Source of the DNA: Cryoendolithus antarcticus
Lineage: Eukaryota > Ascomycota > Dothideomycetes > Cladosporiales > Cladosporiaceae
Length of the DNA stretch: 64,000 nucleotides
Direction of reading: 5' to 3'
Assembly (NCBI GenBank): GCA_002077065.1
Contig: NAJO01000037.1
Span: 372,001 to 436,000 of the forward strand
This document shows positions 10,135 to 21,444 of the stretch, piece by piece (position 1 is the stretch's first letter; each line of letters starts with the position of its first letter). The translations under genes were made by a program, and so were the position numbers. The notes under the pieces were generated by a model that was given only the letters and a program-made list of their open reading frames with translations, was not told the origin of the DNA and made no database searches.

Positions 10135-10715
10135 ATGTCGTCAAACGTGGGTCTTTCGACGCCTCGCGGCTCCGGCACCTCAGGCTACGTCCAGCGCAAC
10201 ATGTCCGCCCTTAAACCTCGCGACAATGCCGCCCCATACCCCAAAGACGCAGATGAGCTGCGACTGCGCCAGAAGGAACCGGACAAAGAGATCATTGAAC
10301 ATGAGCGGAAGCGAGCGATCGAGGTCAAGGTCTTTGAACTGCGGGATAAGCTGGAGGATGAGGGGTATGGACGACCCAAACGGTGCTACAGGATGTGAGG
10401 AGACCATGTACTGACATGCGATCCAGGGTAAACGAAGACGACATAGACGACCAGTGTGACGCCTTACGGAAGAAACTCACAGCGGAGCAGACGAAGAACG
10501 GCAGTGGTAATAGTGGGAGGGGTCTGAAGAGTCATCAGGTGCATGAATTGGCAAAGGCGAAGATCGAGGAGAGTGAGAAGCTGCGAAAGGCTTTGGGTAT
10601 CCGGAAAGATTATGAGGAGGGGAGTCATTGGAAGAGGCAGGAGGAGCAGAAGGAGAGGAGGGAGAAGGGGAGGGAGGAGGGCATGGCGAAGAGGGAGGAG
10701 CGGGATCGGGACTGA
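10135..10715 (+). CDS. cwc21: Pre-mRNA-splicing factor Cwc21 (cwf21 domain)
   Basis: Spliceosome component that contacts Prp8 in the active-site region; the homologue of the N-terminus of human SRRM2. Exons 10135-10364 and 10427-10715 give 172 residues. The N-terminus SSNVGLSTPRGSGTSGYVQR is diagnostic. The 62-bp intron (GTATGG donor, ctgac branch, CCAG acceptor) joins KLEDEG to VNEDDIDDQCDALRKKL and restores the cwf21 signature without the odd residues that a readthrough would add. The C-terminus is a Lys/Arg/Glu helix, as usual for fungal Cwc21. Confidence 0.92.
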
Positions 10716-10784
10716 ATGAGTCACTGGAGTCATGACGCTTGCCGATACTGAGCACAATCGGCAAGGGATACGATAACGACAGTC

Positions 10785-10999
10785 ATGAGCAAGGTTCTAG
10801 ACGTGGCAGATACAATGCCGCCGGGCAAAGGAAGTAGTAGAAGGCACCAACCACATGCGCCTCGAAGACCGGTCAAAGTTCGTTACGAGCAAGATAAACT
10901 CGGATGTGAGTACGAAGATCACACTGGAAGTTCGATACTGAACGCCCTGACACCCCTACAGGCAAAAGTCGAGATTCCATGCAAAATAACAACCGATAA
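10785..10999 (+). CDS. possible small protein, unsupported
   Basis: An ATG at 10785 opens a basic frame (PPGKGSSRRHQPHAPRRP). A GTGAGT donor (exon end 10905) and a CTACAG acceptor (exon start 10962) would give 52 residues; read through, it gives 81. No similarity is recognised. It faces gene 11069-11432 tail to tail and could be untranslated sequence. Confidence 0.2.
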
Positions 11000-11068
11000 G
11001 CTGGGTCTCACAATCTCACGAGAGGTGTAGCCAGTACCTAGATTCGTCCTGGAGAAGACATCGACATC

Positions 11069-11432
11069 TCAATCGTAGGAGATGCTCCCGTCGATGCCAT
11101 CCATTTGGATTTCGGCAATCTATGAGGGGAAAGTTAGCTTTATTCGGCGTTGCTCAGATCGATCGACCCACCCCTTCCAGCTTCTCCAACAGCAGAAGCT
11201 GCTCGTCACTCGGCTCCTTCACCTCCCAGAATATAAGCATGGCGCCCATGCAACCCATGAACTTCTCGACCACAATGTCAGGACCGACGATGTCCCGGAT
11301 CTGGCGATCAAGCGTATCGATCACGTCTTGCGTTGCTTGGTCGCGAGGCCATTTGAGGTGTTGCTCGGGCCATAAAATATCATTGTATGGTGGCAAAGAT
11401 ATTGTCTCGGGCCCGTTGACGGTGAAAGGCAT
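11069..11432 (-). CDS. small tandem paralogue A (I9-propeptide-like?)
   Basis: Exons 11172-11432 and 11069-11119 (- strand) give 103 residues; the intron is 52 bp, phase 0, with GTGGGT donor, ctaac branch and CATAG acceptor. Splicing gives LEKLEG + IAEIQMDGIDGSISYD, which matches the C-termini of the two paralogues to the right. The core shared motifs are LDRQIRDIVGPDIVVEK, LIFWEVKEPSDEQLLLLEK and the spliced tail. Small size, the (I/L)FWEV strand, the SEEHL-type helix and a final GV..I..DG resemble the inhibitor I9 / subtilisin propeptide fold; that is inference from pattern only. No signal peptide is visible, so a cytosolic protein is likely. A ctgac..ag acceptor sits just before the ATG, suggesting a 5'-UTR intron. 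Confidence 0.72.
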
Positions 11433-11587
11433 TCTTGTAGCGTCAGCCGTCTACACTGCATGGCGTGTCGCGATCACCTGATCACTCAGTCTGCTCTCGC
11501 CCTGTCGAAGGGGAGGAGTATGACAGTCGCGAGCAAGATCTAAGTAACACTCAATGCGGCCTTCAGTGCGCTCAATCTCACGCGGGC

Positions 11588-11840
11588 ATGAGCGCCACTA
11601 TGTGTTGTATCGAGTACTGGAGCCTCTTTCCCTCAATTCCAACGACAATTTCAGCTATGTTGAGTGAGTCATTCTCAACTGTGTATCCACTTACCTGCTC
11701 TTCTGTTGCTGAGACTACCAGACAATCGTCTTCCACCGCCAGCAGAGGTAATGAAGTCCACAGCTGTGCCGCACAGCGAAGATGGAAAGCAGGCGGCTAT
11801 CTTGGCGTCTCAAGCAAACGTCATCACAGTCCGCGTATGA
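11588..11840 (+). CDS. possible small two-exon protein, unsupported
   Basis: Between paralogues A and B on the opposite strand. ATG at 11588, GTGAGT donor after 11663, ACCAG acceptor before 11722; together these give 64 residues ending SQANVITVRV. Splice signals and phase agree, but no homologue is known to me and the sequence could as well be promoter or untranslated DNA. Confidence 0.22.
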
Positions 11841-12105
11841 TCAAGTACATCTACTGCAGCGCTGAACTGCTTAGACACTTCATCGCCCAGTCCGGGTCGC
11901 TACCGTCAAAAAGGGGCGATTTAGAAATCTGGTGTGCGAGTGTGTGGTTGAGAAGGCTCCCAAGGAGGCTTCATAATCGGAGGTGGAGATTGCAGGCGCT
12001 GGAGAGCACTGACTTTGCCGACCTCTACATACACCAAAACCTGGAATCTCCACCGATGCTCACTGAAGATTTCGGCTGGAGGCTGGAACCACGGTCACCT
12101 GTCTC

Positions 12106-12458
12106 TCAGCCGTACGAGACACCCTCATCGAAGCCATCTTTCTGAATGCCGTCTACCTGCAGGTGAAGGTCAGGTCAGGTCTACTCATGCGAGTCACGCT
12201 ACTTACGCCCTCCAACTTCTCCAGCTGTATCAGGTGCTCCTCGCTTGGTTCCACTACCTCCCAGAAGAGCACACGCCTGACACCCTTGACGGCTGTCTGG
12301 TATGTTTCTTTCGTAACTTTGATATCTGGTCCAACCAGATCTCGGATCTTGCGATCAAGCGCATTTTCTGCGTCTTCGTCCAGCGTCTCGTGAGGGTATA
12401 CGAGGTATTGATTGTACGGCAAAGGAGTACCAGACTTCACCTTTCCGGGCAAAGCCAT
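12106..12458 (-). CDS. small tandem paralogue B (I9-propeptide-like?)
   Basis: Exons 12207-12458 and 12106-12156 (- strand) give 100 residues. The intron is 50 bp, phase 0, with GTAAGT donor, ctgac branch and TGCAG acceptor. Without splicing the frame ends in an unrelated tail; with it the C-terminus is VDGIQKDGFDEGVSYG, matching paralogue C (VRCLQKDGIEENVTYG). Core: YNQYLVYPHETL, ALDRKIRDLVGPDIKVTKET, RRVLFWEVVEPSEEHLIQLE. Exon sizes (252 and 51 nt) are identical to paralogue C. The start is the ATG directly after a ctgacattgtccag acceptor. Function unknown; an I9-like fold is inferred from the pattern only. Confidence 0.76.
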
Positions 12459-12668
12459 CTGGACAATGTCAGCAGCTGTCCATGGAGGGACACAATTACT
12501 TCTGATCGTGACAAAACAGGTCGCGGATTGGGTTTCAATTTGAATCGCGCATTGATGGATCGATGCGACTGTTGAGAGACCGGGACAGCGCTCCATTCCA
12601 ACGCTTGCATACATGAAGTCATTCATTCGCTGCTGTCGCTGGGCACTCGCACTACGGCCGCCCATGCC

Positions 12669-13021
12669 CTATCCGTACGTAACATTCTCCTCGATGCCAT
12701 CTTTCTGCAGGCATCTGACCTGCAGGTGAAGGTCAGTTCCGGTCTGCATTATCGTAGTACGCTGCTTACGCCCTTCAGCTTCTCCAACTGTGCTAAGTGC
12801 TCCTCACTCGGTTCTACTACCTCCCAGAAAAGCACCCGCCGGGGACCATCAACAATCATACCGACCGCGGTAGTCTCTTTTGTGACTTTGACGTCTGGCC
12901 CGACGACATCTCGAATCTCGCGATCAAGTGCGTCTTCTGAAACTTGGCCCAGGTTCTTGTGAGGCCGTACGAGGTACTGGTCGTGCGGCAAAGGGTCCTC
13001 ATACCGCACTGGCATTGCCAT
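12669..13021 (-). CDS. small tandem paralogue C (I9-propeptide-like?)
   Basis: Exons 12770-13021 and 12669-12719 (- strand) give 100 residues. The intron is 50 bp, phase 0 (GTAAGC donor, ctgac branch, TGCAG acceptor). Core: HDQYLVRPHKNL, ALDREIRDVVGPDVKVTKET, RRVLFWEVVEPSEEHLAQLE, then the spliced tail VRCLQKDGIEENVTYG. It is closest to paralogue B. A ctgacaccctcag acceptor lies one base before the ATG. The reading frames of all three genes are intact and the substitutions keep hydrophobic and charge pattern, which argues for selection on protein. No known family is claimed beyond the I9-like guess. Confidence 0.76.
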
Positions 13022-14015
13022 CCTGAGGGTGTCAGCCGTATACGTGCAGACGGGACCGCCCTTGTTACGGGCTACAATGGGCTGTAGCACTGCGTCGATG
13101 AACGAATATCTCCGGTCGCACCCAATATTCGGAATGCTTGCTTCAAATCGAAAATTAGTGACGAAGAGTACCTCCTCCTTTCTTCCAGATCACTCGGCTT
13201 TCGCGTCTCGGAGTACTTTTCTGCGGCCAACAAAAGGCACCGCAGAGAGCAGGATGATGCGGACGATCATGGTTCGACATGGGAGCTGTCAGGGCAGCTG
13301 CGCCGCAGTTCCGCAGATGTCGTCACAGCCCTGCGCACTTCCTCGTATTATAGGGCAGTGCAGCGCAAGAGACTGACAACTTTGGTGTTCATCGGAGCCG
13401 TTCTTTCGTCAGATAGCCGGTGTTTGATCACTGCTTGTGGGGTTGTCGATCGGCACAGCCGCTACCAATGAGTATGGTTGCTTTCTTTCGGATAGCAACC
13501 CTCCATCCGGCACATCAGATCTCAGTATCAATAGCTCGAGCTTGCCCGTCGCCGCGCCCAACAGATTCGCCGATATGAAGCTAGTGCGCCCGGTATAGGC
13601 CTGACGAAACAGAGCTGTTAGGCATCATAATCACCGGTCTCAAATTGTATTGAAAGCCCGGAACTCACGCCAGTCCTATCACTCTACATTGTACGTCAGC
13701 GTCGGTAGTCGCGGCGATGCACTCAAATGAGGCTCACGACTCTTGCAATTCTTGTCGAAGTTGTACTGGCCACAGAGTGGCTTGGCCTGTTCGCTGAGCA
13801 GACGAAGACAATGGTATGGGGCTCTGAGATAATCCGAGAGGCTGAGGCGGCCGCGATGAGGCCCATTGCTCACAAAATGATGGTGGAAGTGCGTAACCTC
13901 GCAATTCAAGTTTTGCTCGCACAGGCTGCTAGTTCATGACTGAGTGGCGTTGGCTTCCGAAGTGTTGATCAGTTGGACTTCACCGAATGTCGCTTGATAC
14001 CATGGGTGAAATTTG
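13022..14015. other. intergenic, paralogue C to HET gene
   Basis: About 1 kb without a supported gene; upstream of paralogue C and downstream of the HET gene. One + strand frame is listed separately as doubtful. Confidence 0.5.
13727..13939 (+). CDS. possible 70-residue protein, unsupported
   Basis: The ATG opens with a hydrophobic stretch (LTTLAILVEVVLATEWLGLF) that could act as a signal or anchor, followed by a helical tail. No homologue is recognised and no promoter signal stands out; chance occurrence is likely. Confidence 0.15.
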   Translation: MRLTTLAILVEVVLATEWLGLFAEQTKTMVWGSEIIREAEAAAMRPIAHKMMVEVRNLAIQVLLAQAASS

Positions 14016-16568
14016 CTAGCTCGCTGATGTATAGTCCGGAAGACCCATCTCGGTCTGCGAGAAAAATGTCTCGGTCACAGAAGATCTGTGACCGTACATA
14101 ATCCATCGATCCTGAAGCTCCTCAGATGTCGTACCGCCGGTCTTTGCAGTTTCAACAACCATGGCGTACTCTTTCTCGTCGCCTGCTTCTTGCACAGCAG
14201 CGCACGCACGCACTAGACTTGCGTTTGGCTTTGACGACTCGATTGATGCGACGGCTACATTTCTTTCGTCGAATTGTTGGACTTCGAGGGGCTGTTGGAG
14301 CCGTTCGCGGCGCGCTGTAGTGCTGGCTTGGGTGACGTTCGACACGGAGCTTCGTTCTCGATCAACTCCACGCCCAGCAGGCAAGTGAACGTCGTGGCGC
14401 TCCGAACTTTGATCTTCTACAGTCACAACAGTAGAACCGTGAAGTTTGAGTTCCACGTCAAGATTGTCCACCATGTCACCAACCGAAGTAATGTCGGAAT
14501 CCCTGACCCCAGAGCCCAGCTCACATATGGTAGTCGGTTCTTCGAGTTCTGCAAGACGTTCCCCTTGCAACTCTGGCATGCATGGATGATCCGGAGTCTT
14601 TTGAAGCAGGCGCATAAGTGAGCGACAAGGTTCCAAAATTCTTTTTATCGTCCAACCCAGTCCCAATTCAACCTGTCTCACTCCGCGCTCCAGCAAGCTT
14701 CGATCGGCCAGTATGTGTAACTGTTTCGAGCGCAGCTCCGCGATCACGTGCCAAAGGTGATCGATCTCGTTGAAGTGTTCATAAGACTCATTACCCATCT
14801 CAGGCTTTTCAGCAAGGTCCATGACTGGATGCTGTACCCGCACAGCGTCAGGTATGGATTTCGTACCGGTAACGACCTCGTTCCTTGTGCTTTCAATGCG
14901 AACAGGCAGACTCGGGAAACCACCGCGCTCATGTAACCGTTTCAGTTTCAGATGCCACATCAGCTGCCCGTTTTCCAAGACATATTCCACTGTCGCAGAG
15001 AATGATTCCAGGCCCTGGCAGTTGATATTTCGTTTCTCGCCGACTTCTAGTGCAGGTACTGAAATGGCGGTTTCATTAGTCCATAGTGTCTCGAGATCTT
15101 CCACATATGAGCCAGTCACGAAAAGCTTAGGAGGCGTCGATTTGCGCTCGACACGAACACCGAATGCTCCGAGTACTTTCCACACTCGAAGATCATGGAA
15201 AGCGTCATCTGCGTGGTCTGACAGGAGGAAGTTTGCGAAGTCCTCAATGTCTGTAGTCCCCAAGTTCATGATGCCCCCACACTGGTCGGGCGCCGTTTCG
15301 CAGCGGTCACGCACGAATTTCGCCGTTGTGGGCCACGTTTCCTGAACGTGTGCAGCCTGCACTGAGATATATACCTGTGATCGTGTCTGTGGCCAGACAA
15401 ATGGCTTTCTTGCGATCGTCAAGTCCATCTTCACAAAATGCTCCAGTTCGCTGGCGCTTACCGTGCACATCATTGGCAGCTTGTCGTAGATGTGATCACC
15501 CTCGGTGAAATTCTCCTGGTTGCGTAGACCGATACGAGGTCTTCTTCGCAGATTGTAGGCAATCTGGGAACGTTGCATGCCAGAGTAGCGGCAGTTCAAG
15601 ACGGCCGTTATGCTCTGATAATGATCAACTTCTGATGTGTAATGATCGATAGGCCGAACCAGCAAGGTGACACGCAAACCTTTCTTCGTGAGCTCGTACG
15701 TCTCATCTCCAGCAGAGGTCCAGCTGATGATTTCACCCGCGTCGTAGAAGCAACTAGAAGACGGCGCGAGCAGGTCTCCACTGTGACTTGACCATGCGAA
15801 GATGGAGTGATCTCGAGAATCGGCGTCGAGGGATCGTATGATCTCTTCCTGTAATCTCATGAAAGCCTTGGTCCCCTCGCCATAAAGAAGAGGTAGCTGA
15901 ACGTCAAATAGGCCAAGGAGGGCATAGGCCTGATCCTCGGGTCTGGTAGTTTGCCGTCCAGCAGCCCATGCCATCTTCTGAGCGATGGAAGCAGAAGACA
16001 GCAGGTCTCGGTTTCGCAACACTTCTCTCGATATCCTAGTGATGTGCGATAATGTCTCTACCACATCTGACTTCATGCCCAGCGGATTCCATTCAACGTC
16101 GTAGAATTCGACTCTTCTGGGAGCTATAGTCTCCTGAAGCGTCCACCCGCGCGTGAAGTAGCGGCTGCGACTTATCTGCTCCTTCAAGCGTGTGAACACA
16201 CTCACGTCGTGGAAACCAAATACGCCCGTACCTTCGGCGCGAACATCCGCAAGGTAGGTGTAGCAAACGTAGGCGTGATAGTACCACCGGTACATCGAAT
16301 TGATTGCTTCGCTCAACTCGGCACTACTTCGTTGATCGATACAGCATGTATCAATCCAAACGTATTGAAGATCGTCCTTGATAGCTTGACGACAGGCGTA
16401 GTCAAGCTTTTGGTAGCCCTCCATTTCGTGAACATCGTTTCTGGAGACATCCTGAAAGAGAACTTCTTCTCTTCCCCATGTATGCGAGAGAATGGCGTAT
16501 GGTCCAACATTCTGGCAATCGCCGATGATACTCTCTAGCTTTCTGGTTTCCGCGATGAGCAACCACAT
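14016..16568 (-). CDS. HET-domain (heterokaryon incompatibility) protein
   Basis: 850 residues, single exon. The N-terminal HET domain is complete: AILSHTWG near 26, YVWIDTCCID near 69-78, YFTRGWTLQE near 137-146. It is followed by the usual AWAAGRQTTRPEDQAYALLGLFDV and LLYGEG blocks (about 200-235). HET domains trigger cell death in non-self recognition between fungal strains and resemble TIR folds (family knowledge). The C-terminal 550 residues hold no recognised STAND NTPase, WD40 or ankyrin repeats, so this is a stand-alone HET protein with an unknown tail. MWLLIAET is a normal HET-protein N-terminus, which supports this start. Its neighbours are the small tandem family and ATG8. Confidence 0.93.
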   Translation of the reverse strand: MWLLIAETRKLESIIGDCQNVGPYAILSHTWGREEVLFQDVSRNDVHEMEGYQKLDYACRQAIKDDLQYVWIDTCCIDQRSSAELSEAINSMYRWYYHAYVCYTYLADVRAEGTGVFGFHDVSVFTRLKEQISRSRYFTRGWTLQETIAPRRVEFYDVEWNPLGMKSDVVETLSHITRISREVLRNRDLLSSASIAQKMAWAAGRQTTRPEDQAYALLGLFDVQLPLLYGEGTKAFMRLQEEIIRSLDADSRDHSIFAWSSHSGDLLAPSSSCFYDAGEIISWTSAGDETYELTKKGLRVTLLVRPIDHYTSEVDHYQSITAVLNCRYSGMQRSQIAYNLRRRPRIGLRNQENFTEGDHIYDKLPMMCTVSASELEHFVKMDLTIARKPFVWPQTRSQVYISVQAAHVQETWPTTAKFVRDRCETAPDQCGGIMNLGTTDIEDFANFLLSDHADDAFHDLRVWKVLGAFGVRVERKSTPPKLFVTGSYVEDLETLWTNETAISVPALEVGEKRNINCQGLESFSATVEYVLENGQLMWHLKLKRLHERGGFPSLPVRIESTRNEVVTGTKSIPDAVRVQHPVMDLAEKPEMGNESYEHFNEIDHLWHVIAELRSKQLHILADRSLLERGVRQVELGLGWTIKRILEPCRSLMRLLQKTPDHPCMPELQGERLAELEEPTTICELGSGVRDSDITSVGDMVDNLDVELKLHGSTVVTVEDQSSERHDVHLPAGRGVDRERSSVSNVTQASTTARRERLQQPLEVQQFDERNVAVASIESSKPNASLVRACAAVQEAGDEKEYAMVVETAKTGGTTSEELQDRWIMYGHRSSVTETFFSQTEMGLPDYTSAS

Positions 16569-17413
16569 GATGTGCTTTCTGGAGGCCAGAACATGCAGCT
16601 GAAGGGCAGGCTTAAGTGCGATGGTAACATCTGGTATGGCAGGAGGAATTTGTACCTTACGATATGTAGGAAAGAAGACATACTATTCAGGCGGGTGCTT
16701 CGCAAGGCGAGCTCGCAAGGCTACCTCACGGGCGAGTCTGCAGTGTGGCTGTGTAATGGTTGTCGTGCGCCACGGGATGTTCGTGCGCACATGCATCTGA
16801 AGCGAGTATACGCGCGGTCCACCATAGTGTCCGCACGCCGTTTGCGCCCCCGAGGAATTGTGACTGTCGATGTCAAGCGCATAGGTTTGGTGGAACGATG
16901 GTGTTGGAACTTGAATCAACGCGTTCCACGCTCGAAGTCTTAGCACAGCAAGCGCAATCGATACAGAGCGGAGGATCAATCAACCATACATGGATCGACG
17001 CACGAAACACCCGCACACTGAAGAGGCATGGCAGACAGCCTAGCTCATGTACACCTGGAGGATTCATAATGGACATGTCGCGAGTGATGTTAGATCGTGG
17101 TGCAGAAGGGGTATTCGCAGTAACCTAGGACTACCAACTTGAAGACCGCCCGGCAAAACCTTAAACTCATTCCTGGCCTGTCGCACCGCAGACCCTGCGC
17201 AGTCAATCGAGACTCTCTGATCCCCGATCTACTGCTCGTGTGCAGGCATGTCCAGTCATAGTCTCAGCCCACGTTCCCTCAGCAGCCTCCAAGTCGTAGT
17301 CCCAGGTCCAGAGTGTAAGCTGGGCAGTATCGTGATCGGGGGTAGGTGTAGTCCGTAGTCATTTGTCGTCATCGGTGTCGCGTCGTAGGGTATGATGTCA
17401 GCGAGCGAGGCAC
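16569..17413. other. intergenic, HET gene to ATG8
   Basis: Promoter of the HET gene (reading left) and 3' flank of ATG8. Small frames on both strands have no recognisable content. Confidence 0.5.
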
Positions 17414-17979
<566 letters not shown>

Positions 17980-18435
17980 GCTGGCGGTTGTCGTGATGAT
18001 CGTGTGTTGTAATGTAGTTATCCAAGCTAGCCAAGCGCAAGAAGTAGCTGATGTTTGATCAGTGTCGGTGGAGGTGGAGGTGAGGTTGGTAGGTCGGTGT
18101 AGATGAGAGGCAGCAGCGGGCGCTTCAGGTGATGACAAGGCGGGGTGTGGAACCTAGGAGCTGAAAGCGGTCTAGCGCGAATGTGTATTAGTCACGCGCG
18201 AAAGGCGGCTGGTGATTGGATGTAGTGAGAGAGTGAATCACGACTTCACCTGTGCAATTCACATGAGGCAAACTGTCTGATATTGACTGTGAGTGATGTG
18301 GCAGACAGACACGCAAAGTGATGTCACGTGGCAATGTCAAAGCCACATTCCGCTTGTCTCATTAAGCAAGCCATCAAGCAAGCTTTGTTCTCGCCGCTTG
18401 TAGTGCGCTTTGCACAGGTGGCAGCACGAGCTGAC
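17980..18435. other. ATG8 promoter and aminopeptidase 3' flank
   Basis: Both flanking genes read leftward. No gene seen. Several purine/pyrimidine-biased patches lie upstream of the ATG8 start. Confidence 0.5.
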
Positions 18436-21400
18436 CTACGCATAGCCATGCGCCTTCAGCCATTCCCTGATTGCCTCAGCGTCCCGCTCCTTATATCTCG
18501 CATTGCCCTTGATGGTATCGCTGACCACAGCCAGGCCACGATCGTAGCCTGTCTGGTCCTTGTCCTTGAAGAATGCTTGGATGTCCTGTTCAACATCCAC
18601 GCTCGAATTCTTGATCAGACACATCCTCACGAACCGCTCCAACACCACCATATTGCCGCTCAATTTCTCGTGGATCATGTCCCAGTTCACTTTGATGTAC
18701 TTCCACACCTCGAGACGGGTCTTGCTGTTGTTCGCGAGCGAGGCACCTACCGAGTGTACGTCCTGAATGGCGACTCCACCGCTGAAGCCAAATTTTAGGT
18801 ACTCCTGCGCGAGCTCCGCAGACTGCACTTGACCAAGCGATTGAAGCGTAATTTCACGCCCGTCGATAGAAGTAGTGGTGATGTACTCATGCTTGATCGC
18901 TTCGTACGCCTCTTTGCCGCCGTTTTTGATCGAGATCTTGAAGACTGCACTGCGAAGCGAGGGGTGTATGGCTTGCTTGTCACCGTCGACGAAAGCCTTG
19001 AATCGCTTCTGGGATTCCGCGACAACGCCTTCATGTCCGACAAGACCAGCAGTCTGAAGCAGCAGAGCGCGCAATTGGCCTTTGAGATAGTCGTCGCCCG
19101 GATTGAAGGTCCAGCCAACGTTGTCTGTAGCTGCTGTGACGAGCTTGAGCGTGTATTTGCTCAAGGCTTTGCTGATCTCGGCGTCATCTGAGAAGGTTGT
19201 CCGGATCTTGCCAAGTGTGGACAAGACTTCACTCCACACGAGGTAATTTGTCTCAACCGAGAAGCCCTCAAGGAACATGAGGACACCAGCTGTGGTGCCA
19301 TCGCCAGACACTGCTAGCGCACCAGCATCACCGATCAGTCCGATCTTGTCCTGCACAGACAGCTTATCAAGTGCCTTGCTGAGCTCCAACAGCCGCTGCG
19401 GAGGTAGATTAGTGCGATAGAAGCCGGTCTGATCACCATTAAGCTTGTAGAAGCTGGTGTCAATGTCGCGATATGTGTCCTCTTTCGTGGTGAATGGCTC
19501 ACGCTGCGCGTCAGTCGCCTGTGGTCCAGTCTTGAGACCAAGCGGGATCCACCAGGTAGTCTCGTCCTCCTCTGGCTTAACTTCGCCTGCAGTCAAGAAG
19601 CGTGACTGGCGCACACTGATCTGGCCTGGCTCCTCAGCAACAGTCACAACGGGAAAGCCGATCTTGAGGATCCACGGGTCCATGAACGCTTTCACATCCT
19701 GTCCAGACGCCTTGCTCAGCGCAGACCAAAGGTCGTTCGTCGTGGCATTGCCGTATGTGTGCGCCTTCAGGTACTCCGAGACACCCTTGAGGAACGTCTC
19801 AACACCGAGATGAGCAGCACACATGCGAATGACAGAGCTGCCTTTGAGGTAGCTGATGTGATCGAAGATCTGGTCAACCTCAAGCGCATTCCGGACGGGC
19901 ACTTCGATCGGATGCGACGTCCGCAAAGAGTCAAGCTGGAAAGCAGTCTGCATCGAATCGGTCACGAATTGGCCCCAAACGTTCCAGTCAGGGTGTAGAT
20001 AGTCCACGGCATACCAGCCGACCCAAGTAGCGAAGCCCTCGTTGAGCCAGAGCTCATTCCACCAGTCCATGGTTACGAGATTTCCGAACCTGTGTCTAGC
20101 ATCAGTACAAGTTTCTCACATCAGTTTCTCTCACCTTACCATTGATGTGCAAGCTCATGGGCGACCACATAAACCACTCGATTGCGATACTTCTGATCTG
20201 AAGCGTATTCGTCGAAGAGGATCGCGGTCGTCCGATATGTGATCAGACCCCAGTTCTCCATAGCGCCGTGTGACTGCAAGCTCTGGTCAGCTAGATTCTC
20301 GCGATGCAAAGTGCATGTGGAAGCAGCGAAGTCTCTCGAAGCATCGAAGAAGCATCGCGGAACGCATCGCAGGGGAGACGTATGATGGACTAAGCCGTCA
20401 GTGCGTGTAAAGTTGGATTCGCAAGAGGACTTACAAACTCATGCACAGCCAGCATGTCCACCTTGGGAAGCGGGTAGTCGATGCGGAAGATCTGTCATGC
20501 TATCAGCAACCTGCCATCGTATTCTCGCTGGTCGAATAGTCATGTGTACCTCAGAGAAGTAGTCCACGACCTGATGCGCGCTCTCCAACGCCAACATGCC
20601 CTGCTTCTTCAGTCCTTTCGTCGTGTACACCCTCACAGGTAATGTCTTGCCGTTGTACTTCCGCCTTGTAAAGTCCTCCACATACTCAAAGTCTCCGAAT
20701 GCCCAAGCCAGCAGATACGTGCTCATGATCGGCGTCCTGTCGAAGCTCACGATCTTTGTGCCTGCAGTCTTACCCTTTTTGATCTCCTTCTCCGGCATGT
20801 TTGATAGCGCAGTCAGATCCTCTGGGATTTCGAGCTCGAAGTCAAAAGTGGCTTTAAGGTTGGGCTCATCGAAACAAGGGAACGCTCTCCGGGCGTCAGA
20901 GGACTCAAATTGCGTGGAGAACATGTAGTGATGTTCGTCATCCTTTGCTACGCCTTTGCTCGCCGGGACTGGAGGTGTGTACTTGGACCTATAGAAGCCG
21001 GCCATGCTGCTGTTCATCGTGCCCTCGAAGCTGATCTCCAGCACCGCTTTCTCGCTCTGCGGCAGCTCCTGGTCCAGCGAGAGCGTGCATCGCTGATTCT
21101 TGGTGTCGTAGGAGATGTTCGAGGCTTTGATGGAGGAGGCGGTCTTGCCGGATTCATGGGAGACGCAGGCGGAGTGAACCTTGAGCTCGTGGGTGTTCAA
21201 TATAATTGATTTGGTGGCGTTCTTGACTTTCAGATCGATTGTCACGGTGCCTTGGTATGTCCATGGTGCTTTGGGGAGGAGGTCGAAGAGGGAAATGGCG
21301 TAGTTAATTGGCTTGACGCTGTTCAGATGTTAGGTGAGGGCTTGATGTACCGCGCAAGCTCGATAGTTCCCGGTGGATGCCAACTCGAAGGAAGGGCTAT

Positions 21401-21444
21401 CATTTCACTTACTCATCAGACAGGACATCCCGGTCTGTAGCCAT
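18436..21444 (-). CDS. ape2: M1 zinc aminopeptidase (Ape2/Aap1, puromycin-sensitive type)
   Basis: Removes N-terminal residues from peptides; cytosolic in yeast. Five exons (- strand): 21413-21444, 20550-21318, 20435-20491, 20140-20273, 18436-20089; total 881 residues. Exon 1 encodes only [10 protein letters not shown]. The active site is complete: GAMEN at 289-293, HELAH with zinc ligands His325 and His329, and Glu348 in [11 protein letters not shown], spaced HExxH-x18-E. Exons 4 and 5 meet inside the HQW-FGNL block. The C-terminal ERAP-type helical domain is full length. All introns have GT-AG ends; the exon 2 donor is the less usual GTACAC. Confidence 0.95.

Noticed and set aside
12459..12665. 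N-terminal extension of paralogue B up to 12665
   Set aside because: It has no counterpart in paralogues A and C and crosses a clear splice acceptor just before the shared ATG.
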